Part shown: one piece after another, positions 47,953 to 56,951 of the stretch
How positions within the stretch are numbered: the stretch's first letter is position 1
Layout: each line of letters opens with the position of its first letter
NCBI RefSeq assembly: GCF_009846755.1
Contig: NZ_AQOR01000013.1
Span: forward strand, 1-64,000
Direction of reading: 5' to 3'
DNA from: Alcanivorax sp. S71-1-4
GTDB taxonomy: Bacteria > Pseudomonadota > Gammaproteobacteria > Pseudomonadales > Alcanivoracaceae
DNA length: 64,000 nucleotides
Position numbers and translations under genes: made by a program
The notes under the pieces: generated by a model
What the model was told of the DNA's origin: nothing
Seen by the model: the letters and a program-made list of their open reading frames with translations, nothing else
Databases searched by the model: none

Positions 47953-48591
47953 TCACGGCCCGCCGCCAAAACGTGGCAATCGATAACAGGCGCTCGCCTG
48001 GCCCCGCGTGTTGTCGGCATCGGTCATGATCGCCACCGCCGTCACCCGGGTGATATCAATGTCGTGAAAGCGACGAAAATCCGCGCGCACGTCACGTTCG
48101 AAGCTGCGCCATTCGCCCAGCCCGTCTTCGCCGCTCTGCACCGCCACCATGATGGCATTGCCGGTAAACGGATTCGGCCACACGGTGCCGATCGCCTGTT
48201 CGCGTGACCAGACATAGTTCACCGCCCGCGTCTGCCAGAAGAAACGCCCTTCATGAATCACGTAAACCCGGGCCAGGAAATCGTCGCCACCGCGGCGTCG
48301 TTCCAGCGCCGCAGTGCCCGGCGTGTCAGAGCCGGGCACCAGAGGCGCCTCGGCACGCCACTGCCAGCGCAATAACAGGTCCGGCTGATCGGCGGCGTCC
48401 AGTTGCCTGACCAGCCCGGACGCAGTGCCGCGGGCCTCCGCACGAATGCAGTCATGTTCGGCATCCAGGCTGTACAGGGTGCGCCCTGCGAACACGACCT
48501 CGCGCCAGCCCGGCACCGGGTCGGGCAAGGTGTCGCGGGCCAGCGCCTGGGCACTGAGCAGTGTCATGAGCACGATAACCGTGCATCGCAT
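47953..48591 (-). CDS. DUF3047 domain exported protein
   Basis: A 212-residue secreted protein with a signal peptide (VIVLMTLLSAQALA) and the DUF3047 pattern: LLLRWQWRAEAPLVPGSD, DDFLARVYVI, RAVNYVWSREQAIGTVWPNPFTGNAIMVAVQSGEDGLGEW and AVAIMTDADNTRGQASACY. The family is of unknown function, with a sugar-binding-like beta fold. The second of two close ATGs (48591) is favoured by GGGAGG six bases upstream. Divergent from the GMC oxidoreductase gene. Confidence 0.87.
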   Translation of the reverse strand: MRCTVIVLMTLLSAQALARDTLPDPVPGWREVVFAGRTLYSLDAEHDCIRAEARGTASGLVRQLDAADQPDLLLRWQWRAEAPLVPGSDTPGTAALERRRGGDDFLARVYVIHEGRFFWQTRAVNYVWSREQAIGTVWPNPFTGNAIMVAVQSGEDGLGEWRSFERDVRADFRRFHDIDITRVTAVAIMTDADNTRGQASACYRLPRFGGGP

Positions 48592-48660
48592 CGGCATCCT
48601 CCCGACCGGTCGAAGGGTCGCCAGCGGCCACAGGTCCATGGCAGTCTGACGGCACAGTGA

Positions 48661-48674
48661 TGACCAAATGGTCA
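48661..48674. promoter_or_regulatory. Operator-like palindrome upstream of the GMC oxidoreductase
   Basis: TGACCA-AA-TGGTCA has perfect six-base arms, 96 bases upstream of the GMC ATG and 70 bases upstream of DUF3047. TAGTAT (48679-48684) beside it could be a -10. A TetR-like or other homodimeric regulator could bind here; no local regulator gene was found for it. Confidence 0.4.
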
Positions 48675-48769
48675 CAAATAGTATTCAGTGAACAGGTGTG
48701 CCTGCTTACAATTGAGCCACTTCAGCCCCGGGGATTTCATTACCCTTTTCACAACTGGACCGTAACCGT

Positions 48770-50359
48770 ATGTCCTTTGATTATCTGATTATCGGCGGTG
48801 GCTCGGCCGGCTGCGTGATGGCCAACCGCCTGTCCGCCAACCCGAATAACAAAGTCTGCCTGCTGGAAGCCGGCCCGGATGACAACAGCCTGCTGGTACG
48901 CATGCCCGCCGGCATCATCGCACTGATGCGTTCCAACAAGCGCAACTGGCGTTATTACACCGCTCCCCAGACCGCCCTGAACAACCGCGAAATCTACATT
49001 CCGCGCGGCAAGACGCTGGGCGGCTCCAGCGCCGTGAACGCCATGATCTACACCCGTGGCCACCAGTGGGATTACGACCACTGGGCCTCGCTGGGCAATG
49101 CCGGCTGGGGCTGGGACGAGGTGCTGCCGATCTTCAAGCGCAGCCAGAACCAGGAACGTGGCGCGAGCGAATTCCACGGCACCGGCGGCCCGCTGAACGT
49201 GGCCGACCTGCGCTACCACCACCCGGTCAGCAACGCCTTTATCAGCGCCTGCGCGCAGGCCGGCCTGCCGCTGACGGACGATTTCAACAATGCCACCCAG
49301 GAAGGCGTCGGTTTTTATCAGGTCACCCAGAAAGACGGCGAACGTTGCGGCGTGGCGCGCGGCTACCTGCACCCGGCGCTGGAGCGCCCGAACCTGACCG
49401 TGATCACCGATGCCCGCGTCAGCCGCCTGATCCTCGATGGCAAGCGTGTGATCGGCGCGGAATACACCCGCAAGGGCCGCGCGCAACGCGTTGAAGCGGC
49501 TGAAACCGTACTCTGCGGTGGCGCCATCAACTCGCCGCAGGTGTTGTTGCTGTCCGGCATCGGGCCGCGCGAGGAACTGGCACGGCACGATATTCAGGTT
49601 CGCCATGAGCTGCCCGGCGTCGGTGAAAACCTGCAGGATCATCCGGATGTGCTGCTGGTGCACCGCTCACTGAAAAAAGACGCACTGAGCCTGTCGCCGT
49701 TCGCGCTGCCCAAGCATATCAAGGCACTGTGGCAGTTTTTCCGCGACCGCTCCGGCCCGTTGACCTCGAACGTGGCAGAATCCGGCGGCTTCATCAAATC
49801 GCGCCCGGAAGAACCGATCCCCGATCTGCAATTGCACCTGACCGCCGCGATGCTCGACAACCATGGCCTGAACTGGCTGTTCGCCATGGGCTGGGGCTAT
49901 TCCGCCCACGTCTGTATCCTGCGCCCGAAAAGCCGGGGCCGGGTCGCCCTCAACAGCGCCGACCCGCACGACAACGCGCTGATCGACCCGCGTTTCCTGA
50001 CTCATCCGGACGATATGGAAGGCATGGTGCGCGGCGCCAAGGTGGTACGCGATATTCTTCGCCAGGAAGCCCTGAAAGACTGGTCCGGCGATGAAATCTT
50101 CCCCGGCACGGCGATCCAGAGCGACGAAGACTATCGCGATTTCCTGCGCCGCAAATGCGACAACATTTATCACCCGGTGGGCACCTGCAAGATGGGTATC
50201 GATGACATGGCCGTCGTGGCACCGGACAGCCTGCGTGTGCATGGCCTGGACGGCGTGCGCGTGGTCGATGCCTCCGTCATGCCGACCCTGATCGGCGGCA
50301 ACACCAATGCCCCCACCGTGATGATCGCCGAGAAAGCGGCGGACATGATGGGCGTGTAA
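48770..50359 (+). CDS. GMC family FAD-dependent alcohol dehydrogenase (AlkJ/BetA type)
   Basis: A 529-residue flavoenzyme with the GMC signatures: DYLIIGGGSAGCVMANRL (FAD-binding), GKTLGGSSAVNAMIYTRGH (signature 1), and AINSPQVLLLSGIGP (signature 2). The catalytic His is in NIYHPVGTCKMG and a conserved Asn in GGNTNAPTVMIAEKAAD. Close relatives are AlkJ (aliphatic alcohol oxidation in alkane degradation) and choline dehydrogenase. Without alkane or betaine genes here, AlkJ-like oxidation of medium-chain alcohols is a reasonable guess. The ribosome-binding site is weak. Confidence 0.93.
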   Translation: MSFDYLIIGGGSAGCVMANRLSANPNNKVCLLEAGPDDNSLLVRMPAGIIALMRSNKRNWRYYTAPQTALNNREIYIPRGKTLGGSSAVNAMIYTRGHQWDYDHWASLGNAGWGWDEVLPIFKRSQNQERGASEFHGTGGPLNVADLRYHHPVSNAFISACAQAGLPLTDDFNNATQEGVGFYQVTQKDGERCGVARGYLHPALERPNLTVITDARVSRLILDGKRVIGAEYTRKGRAQRVEAAETVLCGGAINSPQVLLLSGIGPREELARHDIQVRHELPGVGENLQDHPDVLLVHRSLKKDALSLSPFALPKHIKALWQFFRDRSGPLTSNVAESGGFIKSRPEEPIPDLQLHLTAAMLDNHGLNWLFAMGWGYSAHVCILRPKSRGRVALNSADPHDNALIDPRFLTHPDDMEGMVRGAKVVRDILRQEALKDWSGDEIFPGTAIQSDEDYRDFLRRKCDNIYHPVGTCKMGIDDMAVVAPDSLRVHGLDGVRVVDASVMPTLIGGNTNAPTVMIAEKAADMMGV

Positions 50360-50390
50360 CGTCCCGGAAAACGGCCTGTGCCGGGGTGGC

Positions 50391-50750
50391 TCAGATCACC
50401 CCGGCCTGCCGGCACAGCACTAACGCCAGCCCCGCTTCAATCCCCAGGAACAGCCACACCGGCCAGCGCCGGGTCGGTTCCCGCACCAGGCCCACCAGCC
50501 GCCCGGCCGCCATCCCCGCCAGCGCCACCCCGACCGTCAGCCAGATGCCTTCGGCCCATTGCGGCTGCTGTCGCGACCACCACAGCAAGGCGCACATGGC
50601 GACACCGTAGCCGCCGTAGACCGCCTGGATTTCATTGCGGGCGGCGGCAGTACCAGCCTGAATATCGAACACGGCGAGAAAGGTTCGCGGCACAATCAAC
50701 GCGCCCAGCCCCATGGCCAGGAACAGCATGGCAATGACAGTGATCATCAT
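50391..50750 (-). CDS. DUF4345 small membrane protein
   Basis: A 119-residue protein with four membrane helices (IAMLFLAMGLGALIVPR, AVYGGYGVAMCALLWW, IWLTVGVALAGMAAGRLVGL, WPVWLFLGIEAGLALVL), fitting DUF4345. Function unknown. Start at 50750 or 50747, with AGGAG about nine bases upstream. It converges on the GMC gene with a gap of 31 bases. Confidence 0.8.
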   Translation of the reverse strand: MMITVIAMLFLAMGLGALIVPRTFLAVFDIQAGTAAARNEIQAVYGGYGVAMCALLWWSRQQPQWAEGIWLTVGVALAGMAAGRLVGLVREPTRRWPVWLFLGIEAGLALVLCRQAGVI

Positions 50751-50869
50751 GGTCCGGCTCTCCTTGGTTTTTTCGCGAGGCTAGAGGGCCGGTGCTGCGC
50801 TGGCAACGACCTCCGGTATCATTGCTGCCTTCCCGCTATTTCTTTCCGGGAAATGTATACCGCAGAGAC

Positions 50870-50897
50870 GAATAAAGCGCCCGGAGGCGCTTTATTC
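50870..50897. terminator. Terminator hairpin downstream of degQ
   Basis: GAATAAAGCGCC-CGGA-GGCGCTTTATTC is a perfect 12-bp inverted repeat lying 27 bases beyond the degQ stop. The AAT/ATT outer part makes it usable in both directions. It separates degQ from the DUF4345 gene. Confidence 0.75.
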
Positions 50898-50924
50898 AGT
50901 GTCGTCACTGCCTGGACGGGCAGG

Positions 50925-52316
50925 CTAACGCAGTACGACGAAGAACATTCCGCCAGAGCGGTTGAGCCGCAGCAGCAACGCCGCATCCTGATCCGGCACG
51001 GCGGCACGCAACTGGTCGACGTTCTCCACATCCTTGCGGTTGGCATTGATGATCACGTCGCCCCGGCGCAGGCCGGCGCGCCAGGCGGCGCTGCCGTCTT
51101 CCACATCCTCGACCAGCACACCTTTGCTGGCGTAATCCACTTCGCCATCGCGCAGGTCGCGGATACTGGCGCCACGCAGATGCTCGGACACCGCATTGCC
51201 GTCAGCCGTCTGCCCGCCGGTTTCGCGGATCACAGCCACCACCTGACGCGGCTTGCCGTCACGCACGATATCCAGCCGCACCTGCTCGCCTACCGGCGAC
51301 AGACCGACCCGGTTGCGCAGGTCCGCCGCGCGGGTTATCGGCTTGCCGTCCACCGCCGTCACGATATCGCCCGGTTGCAGGCCGGCTTCCGAGGCCGCGC
51401 TGTTGTCCAGCACCTGGCTCACCACCACACCGCTCTTCTGTTCCACGTCGAAGGCTTCTGCCAGTTCCGGGCCGAGATCCTGCACCGTCACACCGAGCAC
51501 ACCGCGACGCACTTCACCATTCTCGATCAGCTGCATCATCACGTTGCCGGCCATCTCGGTGGGGATGGCGAAACCGATACCGACGTTACCGCCTGCCGGT
51601 GCAATGATGGCCGTGTTGATCCCCACCAGTTCACCGCGCAGGTTCACCAGCGCACCGCCGGAATTACCCGGGTTGATGGACGCGTCGGTCTGGATGAAAT
51701 TCTCGTAGCCGTCGATGCGCAGGCCGGTCCGGCCCAGCGCGGACACGATCCCCGAGGTCACCGTCTGGCCGAGGCCGAACGGATTGCCGATGGCGATCAC
51801 GAAATCCCCGACGCGCAGCGTGGTGGAATCAGCGATCTTGATCTCCACCAGGTTGGCCGCCTCGACTTTCAACACCGCCAGATCGACGCCGCTGTCAGTG
51901 CCGACCACCTCGGCTTTCATGGTGCGGCCATCCACCAGCGTCACTTCTACTTCGTCGGCATTGCGCACCACGTGCGCGTTGGTCAGGACATAACCGTTCT
52001 TCGCGTCCACAATCACCCCGGACCCGGCACTGGCGGTACGCCGCTCGGGCATTTGCCCCGGCTGGTCAGGCAGGTTGAAGAAACGACGGAAAAACGGGTC
52101 CTGCATGAGTGGGTTCTGGTGCGCACGCACGCGCGCAAACGTCGCAATATTCACCACCGCCGGCGAGACTTCCTCCAGCATCGGCGCCAGTGACGGCAAC
52201 TCCTGGCCATCGCCAATGACGCGGGGTAAAACGGCCTGCGCCGGCAGGGTCAGGATCATGCCCAGCAGTATCAGGAACGCCGGCACGGACAGGCGCCGGA
52301 ATCGTGTTGCTTGCAA
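50925..52316 (-). CDS. degQ: Periplasmic serine endoprotease DegQ/MucD-like
   Basis: A 463-residue trypsin-fold protease with signal peptide, triad His115 (TNAHVV), Asp145 (GVDLAVLKV) and Ser219 (NPGNSGGAL), and two C-terminal PDZ domains. It degrades or chaperones misfolded envelope proteins. DegP, DegQ and MucD cannot be separated without comparing orthologues; the short linker after the N-terminal region favours DegQ/MucD. The start is TTG at 52316, fixed by AGGAGG eight bases upstream, and no ATG is better. No algU/muc genes are adjacent. Confidence 0.9.
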   Translation of the reverse strand: MQATRFRRLSVPAFLILLGMILTLPAQAVLPRVIGDGQELPSLAPMLEEVSPAVVNIATFARVRAHQNPLMQDPFFRRFFNLPDQPGQMPERRTASAGSGVIVDAKNGYVLTNAHVVRNADEVEVTLVDGRTMKAEVVGTDSGVDLAVLKVEAANLVEIKIADSTTLRVGDFVIAIGNPFGLGQTVTSGIVSALGRTGLRIDGYENFIQTDASINPGNSGGALVNLRGELVGINTAIIAPAGGNVGIGFAIPTEMAGNVMMQLIENGEVRRGVLGVTVQDLGPELAEAFDVEQKSGVVVSQVLDNSAASEAGLQPGDIVTAVDGKPITRAADLRNRVGLSPVGEQVRLDIVRDGKPRQVVAVIRETGGQTADGNAVSEHLRGASIRDLRDGEVDYASKGVLVEDVEDGSAAWRAGLRRGDVIINANRKDVENVDQLRAAVPDQDAALLLRLNRSGGMFFVVLR

Positions 52317-52476
52317 GGTTCGCCCTCCTAATCAAGGTTCGGAAAATCGCCCGGAGCGTTTTTTTGACATCGCATCAGCGACTGCCTGAAGGGTGGCCGC
52401 CAGGAACGGTGGGCCACGGAAACAATCACCCCAATGCAGCGGATTCGACCCAGGCAGTGTGACAAGGTTCCTGATA

Positions 52477-53160
52477 TCAGGCCGGGCTCACCGGCTCCGC
52501 GACGAACAGCCGCACCCGGTTGTATTCACTGGATTCACCCAGGTCCGGCCAGGTGCAGGCCTGGTCCTCGGCCAGCCGCCGGTAGCCCGGCGGGTTCAGA
52601 TCCGGAATGCGAGAATCCGCCAGCCATACCGACGGGACAGCGCGGAACGTCTCCAGCAGGGTGAGGTTGTCACGGTCGTAGAGAATATCCGCGGCGGTCA
52701 GCACGTCGGCCCGTGGCAGGCACTCGGCCAGGTCCTCGCAGGTCTCTACCCGCAAGCCGTTGAGCACCGCGTTTTCCTGTACCGCCAGCCGCGCATACGG
52801 ATCAAGATCGCAGGCAATTACCCGAGCCGCACCCGCCAGTGCAGCAGACAGCGCCACCACCCCGGAACCACTGCCTACATCCACGACAGTACGGCCTGCC
52901 ACCGCCGCCGGATGCGCCAGCAACCAGGCGCCCAGCACCTGCCCGGACGCCCAGCAAAACGACCAGTACGGCGGCTCTTCCATCAACGTATTCACGGTCT
53001 GTGGCGACAGCGCCCGGCTGGACAGGATGTCCGCCAGCAACCACAGGCGCAGCGTCGGGATACGCGGCAGTGGCGTGGCCGCCAGCGACGCCTCCGGCAA
53101 TACCGCCTGCAACCGCGCGAGCAGCCCGGACGGCGCTGTCTTTCCTGATTCTGCTGTCAT
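52477..53160 (-). CDS. Class I SAM-dependent methyltransferase (PrmA/ETFB-KMT-like)
   Basis: A 227-residue methyltransferase. Motif I is VVDVGSGSGVVALSAALAG, motif post-I IACDLDPYARLAVQENAVLNG, and motif IV TAADILYDRDN. The pattern YWSFCWASGQVLGAWLL before motif I is shared with lysine methyltransferases of the NNT1/ETFB-KMT group, so a protein substrate is likely. ATG 53160 is chosen since the upstream part of the frame is not family-like. Divergent from the exported unknown protein. Confidence 0.88.
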   Translation of the reverse strand: MTAESGKTAPSGLLARLQAVLPEASLAATPLPRIPTLRLWLLADILSSRALSPQTVNTLMEEPPYWSFCWASGQVLGAWLLAHPAAVAGRTVVDVGSGSGVVALSAALAGAARVIACDLDPYARLAVQENAVLNGLRVETCEDLAECLPRADVLTAADILYDRDNLTLLETFRAVPSVWLADSRIPDLNPPGYRRLAEDQACTWPDLGESSEYNRVRLFVAEPVSPA

Positions 53161-53278
53161 ACCCTTTGCACCCTGAAACAGATTTTGCCCGATGAGGGCC
53201 TTTGACCTCTGTGCCGCCCCCGTTGCGCGGCACCCGGCGCCCCAGATGGTCGCCAGAATGGACGCGGAGAATAACAAG

Positions 53279-55165
53279 ATGACGCGGTTTTGCCTGCTGG
53301 CCTGGCTGCTGCTGTGCGGCCTCCCTGCCCTCACGCACGCTGACACACCCGCCCCTGTGATGCCGGAACCCGGTGTTTCGGATCGTTTTATCGATACTTT
53401 TTTGCGCCTGTACGAAGCTGACCCCGGTGCACTGGTGCGTTACGCCAATGCACTGCGAGCGGTCAAACCGGAGCAGTTGCAGCGCGCCATCGACGGGCTG
53501 GACACCACCTCATTCACCTACCTCTACCCCATGGTGATCACGGCAGCCGAATTGCCGGCTCTGCAGGGGCGCTCCCTGGACACACTGTCGCTGATGGCCG
53601 TGCGCGGCGGCGCGCTGAAACCGATTCCATTCCAGTTTGACGAGTATGACAGCGAGGGGCTGATCTGGATCGACGGCGTCAGCCGCCATCCGGCCGATGG
53701 CACACCAGGCAGACTCGACGCACTGGACGAGCTGGTGTTCATGTATCGCGATGGTGGCCGTACCCGCTATGCCCCGGACCAGCATGGGCCACATGCCGGC
53801 ACGCTGCTTCGCGAAATTCGTCTGACCTCACCGCGTAACGACGACCGCTTTGTGTATCTGGTAGCAGATAATCCGGCGCGCTCAGAGGCACGCTATGTCG
53901 ACATCGATCTGGATGCCGGCACCCTGCGCACCACCGTCATGACACTGGATTTCAACCCGAAAAACCTGGCCAATATCGGCGAGGTCACCGCACGCGTTGG
54001 CGAGCATGCCGACGAAAACCTGTTCGATACGCTGTACTTCAGCCTCAGCACCGGCATTCTCAACCGCAATCTGCGCGTCAACCTGGACACCCGCAAAAAT
54101 ATCCGCGCGCTCCCCCTGGGCGTCAAACAGGGCCCGGTGCGTGCCAGCGTATTGTTGCGCGCACGCATCTGGTATTTCGGCCTGCCGACGCTGTTCAACC
54201 ACCACCTGCATGTGCATCTGTACGAACAGGGCGCCGTGCTGCCGGTACAGCTCGCAGTCTCGAGCCTGGGGGCAGTGAAATATCTGATCTCGCTGCTGCG
54301 CCAACCGGAAGCCACGCTGACGGTTGATCTGCACCAGATCACCGGCGCACGCACCACCTTTGACAGTGCCTGGCACGAGCGCCTGACCGGCGTCGTCGAT
54401 GGCGAGATGAGCCTGTACGAGCAGAGCCTGAACCATCACCGCATGCCGGGCGACTGGCTGATGCTCGATTCCACCCGTGGCTGGTCACTGTTTTTTGTCA
54501 ACGGCGTGCCGATCACCGAAGGCGGCCTGTTCGATGCGTTCCTGGCCGGTTCAGACCTGTCGATGCTGTACCTGGATGACCCGCAGGCCAGCACCGACTA
54601 CCAGCAATTCACCGGCGCCACGCCACGTCTGGGCTTTCGTGCCCGCGGCCTGCCACAACCGGCCATTGATCTGCTGGCCGCAGCACCGCGCATGCCGCGC
54701 TCGGTCCACACACTGGGCGAGGCGCTGCTGTACCTGGAGGAAACCGCCCGGCACGGCGCACTCGATGACTATGACCGCATCGTCAGCAACGTGCTCAGTG
54801 ATCTGGTCCGCAGTGGCCGCTACGCCAGCGTGGCGGCGCTCACCGACGCCTACGTCCACGACGCCAGCCGGATGCGCTTTACCGGTATCGACGAAGCCAC
54901 CCTGGAGACGATTTTTCGCGCCGCGATGCAGCGCGCGGTGACCGATCCTGCCACAATCCGCCATGCTGCCCTGTTGTCCGCGATCAAAGCCGAAGCCGAG
55001 GTGCGTGGCGTGAACCTGGCCGACCTGCGCCACGCCACCATGGATCTCGCGCTGTGGTTCCCGAACAGCCCTGGCCCGGACGGCCCGAAGGACTTTTTCT
55101 GGCAAGTGCAGCACCCGCCGGCGGCCGTGATCACGCCGCTGACGCAACTCAGCCACCGGGACTGA
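53279..55165 (+). CDS. Large exported protein of unknown function
   Basis: A 628-residue protein with a signal peptide (MTRFCLLAWLLLCGLPALTHA). The N-terminal third includes FQFDEYDSEGLIWIDGVSRHPADG...DELVFMYRDGGRTRYA, the middle is beta-rich, and the C-terminal part is helical, ending in LALWFPNSPGPDGPKDFFWQVQHPP. I know no family for it and see no membrane segment after the signal. GGAG lies about ten bases before the ATG. The CoA-transferase starts 17 bases after its stop, so they may be co-transcribed. Confidence 0.75.
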   Translation: MTRFCLLAWLLLCGLPALTHADTPAPVMPEPGVSDRFIDTFLRLYEADPGALVRYANALRAVKPEQLQRAIDGLDTTSFTYLYPMVITAAELPALQGRSLDTLSLMAVRGGALKPIPFQFDEYDSEGLIWIDGVSRHPADGTPGRLDALDELVFMYRDGGRTRYAPDQHGPHAGTLLREIRLTSPRNDDRFVYLVADNPARSEARYVDIDLDAGTLRTTVMTLDFNPKNLANIGEVTARVGEHADENLFDTLYFSLSTGILNRNLRVNLDTRKNIRALPLGVKQGPVRASVLLRARIWYFGLPTLFNHHLHVHLYEQGAVLPVQLAVSSLGAVKYLISLLRQPEATLTVDLHQITGARTTFDSAWHERLTGVVDGEMSLYEQSLNHHRMPGDWLMLDSTRGWSLFFVNGVPITEGGLFDAFLAGSDLSMLYLDDPQASTDYQQFTGATPRLGFRARGLPQPAIDLLAAAPRMPRSVHTLGEALLYLEETARHGALDDYDRIVSNVLSDLVRSGRYASVAALTDAYVHDASRMRFTGIDEATLETIFRAAMQRAVTDPATIRHAALLSAIKAEAEVRGVNLADLRHATMDLALWFPNSPGPDGPKDFFWQVQHPPAAVITPLTQLSHRD

Positions 55166-55182
55166 CACAGGAGCCTTGCACC

Positions 55183-56385
55183 ATGAGCACCGATACCCGC
55201 CTGCCGCTGGCCGGCATCCGTGTGATCGAACTTGGGCAACTGCTGGCCGGCCCCTTTGCCGGGGCACTGCTGGGTTATTTCGGTGCCGAGGTGATCAAGG
55301 TGGAGCCGCCCGGTGGCGATCCGATTCGTGGCTGGCGCAAGCTGGATGACGACGGCACCTCGTTCTGGTGGCGCAGCCTGGCACGCAATAAGAAGTGCGT
55401 GACACTGGACCTGAAGCAACCGCAGGGCATCGCGCTGGCGCGGCAGCTGATCGAAGGCGCCGACGTGGTGGTGGAAAACTTCCGCCCCGGCATGATGGAA
55501 AGCTGGCAGCTCGGGCCGGCGGATTTCCGCGACAGCCACCCTGGCCTGGTGTATGCGCGCATCTCCGGCTATGGCCAGGACGGCCCCTACGCCGACAAAC
55601 CGGGCTTCGCCTCCGTGTGCGAGGGCATCGGCGGTTTCCGCTATGTGAACGGCTTCCCCGGCGAACGCCCTGTGCGCCCGAACCTCTCCATGGGTGACAC
55701 ACTGGCCGGCATTCATGCCGCGCTCGGTATCGTGCTGGCGTTGTTCGAGCGCGAGCGCGGCGGCGACGGCCAGGTGGTGGACGTGTCACTGTTCGAATCC
55801 GTATTCAATCTGCTCGAAGCAGTGATCCCGGAATTCGATGGTGCCGGTGTGGTGCGCGGCCCGTCCGGCTCCACCGTGACCGGCATCGTGCCCACCAATA
55901 CCTACCTGTGCGCCGACGGCCGCTACGTGATCATTGGCGGCAATGGCGACTCGATCTTCAAGCGCCTGATGACCGCCGCCGGCCGCGACGATATGGCCAA
56001 TGACCCGCGGCTGGCCAACAACAGCGGCCGCGTGCAGCACGAACAGATGATCGACGATGCGCTGTCTGCCTGGTGCGCCGGTCTCGACAGCCAGGCCGTG
56101 CTGGCCACACTGGAAACCGCGCGGGTACCCGCCGGCCCGATCTATTCCGTCGCCGACATGTTCAACGACCCGCACTTCCATGCGCGCAGGCTGTTCGAAC
56201 AGGTCGAAATCAACGGCAAGCGGTTGCGCATTCCGGCACTGATGCCGAAACTCGCCGGCACACCGGGCCAGACCCGCTGGCCGGGGCAGGCGGCAGGATC
56301 ACATAACGACGAAGTCTTGCGCAAAGGGCTGGGGCTGGACGACGCCACCTGGGCAGCGCTACAAAAACAAGGCGTGGTCTCGTAG
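55183..56385 (+). CDS. CaiB/BaiF (family III) CoA-transferase
   Basis: A 400-residue CoA-transferase. Family blocks: GIRVIELGQLLAGPFAGALLGYFGAEVIKVEPPGGDPIRGW, the FRPGMMESWQLG region, and catalytic Asp172 in SMGDTLAGIHAALG that forms the acyl anhydride. The CoA donor and acceptor are unknown. ATG 55183 has AGGAG eight bases upstream. The TAG stop (56383-56385) is formed by the first bases of repeat copy F, so the C terminus may have been changed by the insertion. Confidence 0.93.
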   Translation: MSTDTRLPLAGIRVIELGQLLAGPFAGALLGYFGAEVIKVEPPGGDPIRGWRKLDDDGTSFWWRSLARNKKCVTLDLKQPQGIALARQLIEGADVVVENFRPGMMESWQLGPADFRDSHPGLVYARISGYGQDGPYADKPGFASVCEGIGGFRYVNGFPGERPVRPNLSMGDTLAGIHAALGIVLALFERERGGDGQVVDVSLFESVFNLLEAVIPEFDGAGVVRGPSGSTVTGIVPTNTYLCADGRYVIIGGNGDSIFKRLMTAAGRDDMANDPRLANNSGRVQHEQMIDDALSAWCAGLDSQAVLATLETARVPAGPIYSVADMFNDPHFHARRLFEQVEINGKRLRIPALMPKLAGTPGQTRWPGQAAGSHNDEVLRKGLGLDDATWAALQKQGVVS

Positions 56386-56620
56386 GGTGGGTAGAGCGAA
56401 CGCGAAACCCACCGAGTCCATGCCCGTTAATCACTCCCGCAAAACCATCGAAACTACCTTCTCTCCAGAGAGAGGTGATTTCAATAGTCTTGCAGGAGGC
56501 CACGCCGACCGGCGCAGGAAAAAATCGGAACCGCCGGAGAGGGGGTGGTTTCGATGGTTGGGTGGGAGCAGTGCGTGACATGGTCCCGGTGGGTTTCGCC
56601 TTTGGCTCTACCCACCCTAC
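56382..56620. repeat. Dispersed terminal-inverted-repeat element, copy F
   Basis: 239 bp, the longest complete copy. Left end variant GTAGGGTGGGTAGAGCGAACGCGAA..., right end common type. The core has diverged, with additional GGAGAG/CTCTCC hairpin material and an ACTCCCGCAAAACCATCG block. The left terminus overlaps the CoA-transferase stop codon. It lies between this gene and the convergent 98-residue unknown gene. Confidence 0.92.
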
Positions 56621-56642
56621 GCCACAGCAATATTTTGGGGTG

Positions 56643-56939
56643 CTAGCGAATCACCCGCTCACGATGGCTGTGCCAGATATCGTCCTTGCGAGACCAGGGC
56701 TTGATGCGCACTGCCAGCGAACGATTCAAGCTGATGCCGAAAGTCTGCTCGATCTGCGACAACGTACCCAGCTCATGCTCGAACACCCGCGTGGCCTCGG
56801 CATAATTGCCGTAGAATTTTTCCGCCACCCGTTTCCATTTTTCCTTCGGCGGTTTCATCGGCTTGTCCGGGTCGGACGGCGGTGGCTTCACGACGGCCGC
56901 GTCGGGGTTACCCTGCTCAATGGTGATGCGTGCGCTCAT
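56643..56939 (-). CDS. Small basic hypothetical protein
   Basis: 98 residues, soluble, basic, with a Pro-rich stretch (VKPPPSDPDKPMKPPKEKW) followed by helices (RVAEKFYGNYAEATRVFEHELGTLSQIEQTFGISLNRSLAVRI). No family recognised. AAGGAG six bases before the ATG supports a real gene. The left inverted repeat of the nested element begins only 12 bases upstream of its start, so its promoter lies in or beyond the element. Confidence 0.65.
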   Translation of the reverse strand: MSARITIEQGNPDAAVVKPPPSDPDKPMKPPKEKWKRVAEKFYGNYAEATRVFEHELGTLSQIEQTFGISLNRSLAVRIKPWSRKDDIWHSHRERVIR

Positions 56940-56951
56940 TCAGGTCTCCTT

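Noticed and set aside
47725-48207. 160-codon plus-strand frame in the region upstream of HNH
   Set aside because: It runs antisense into DUF3047, has no start signal and no family resemblance.
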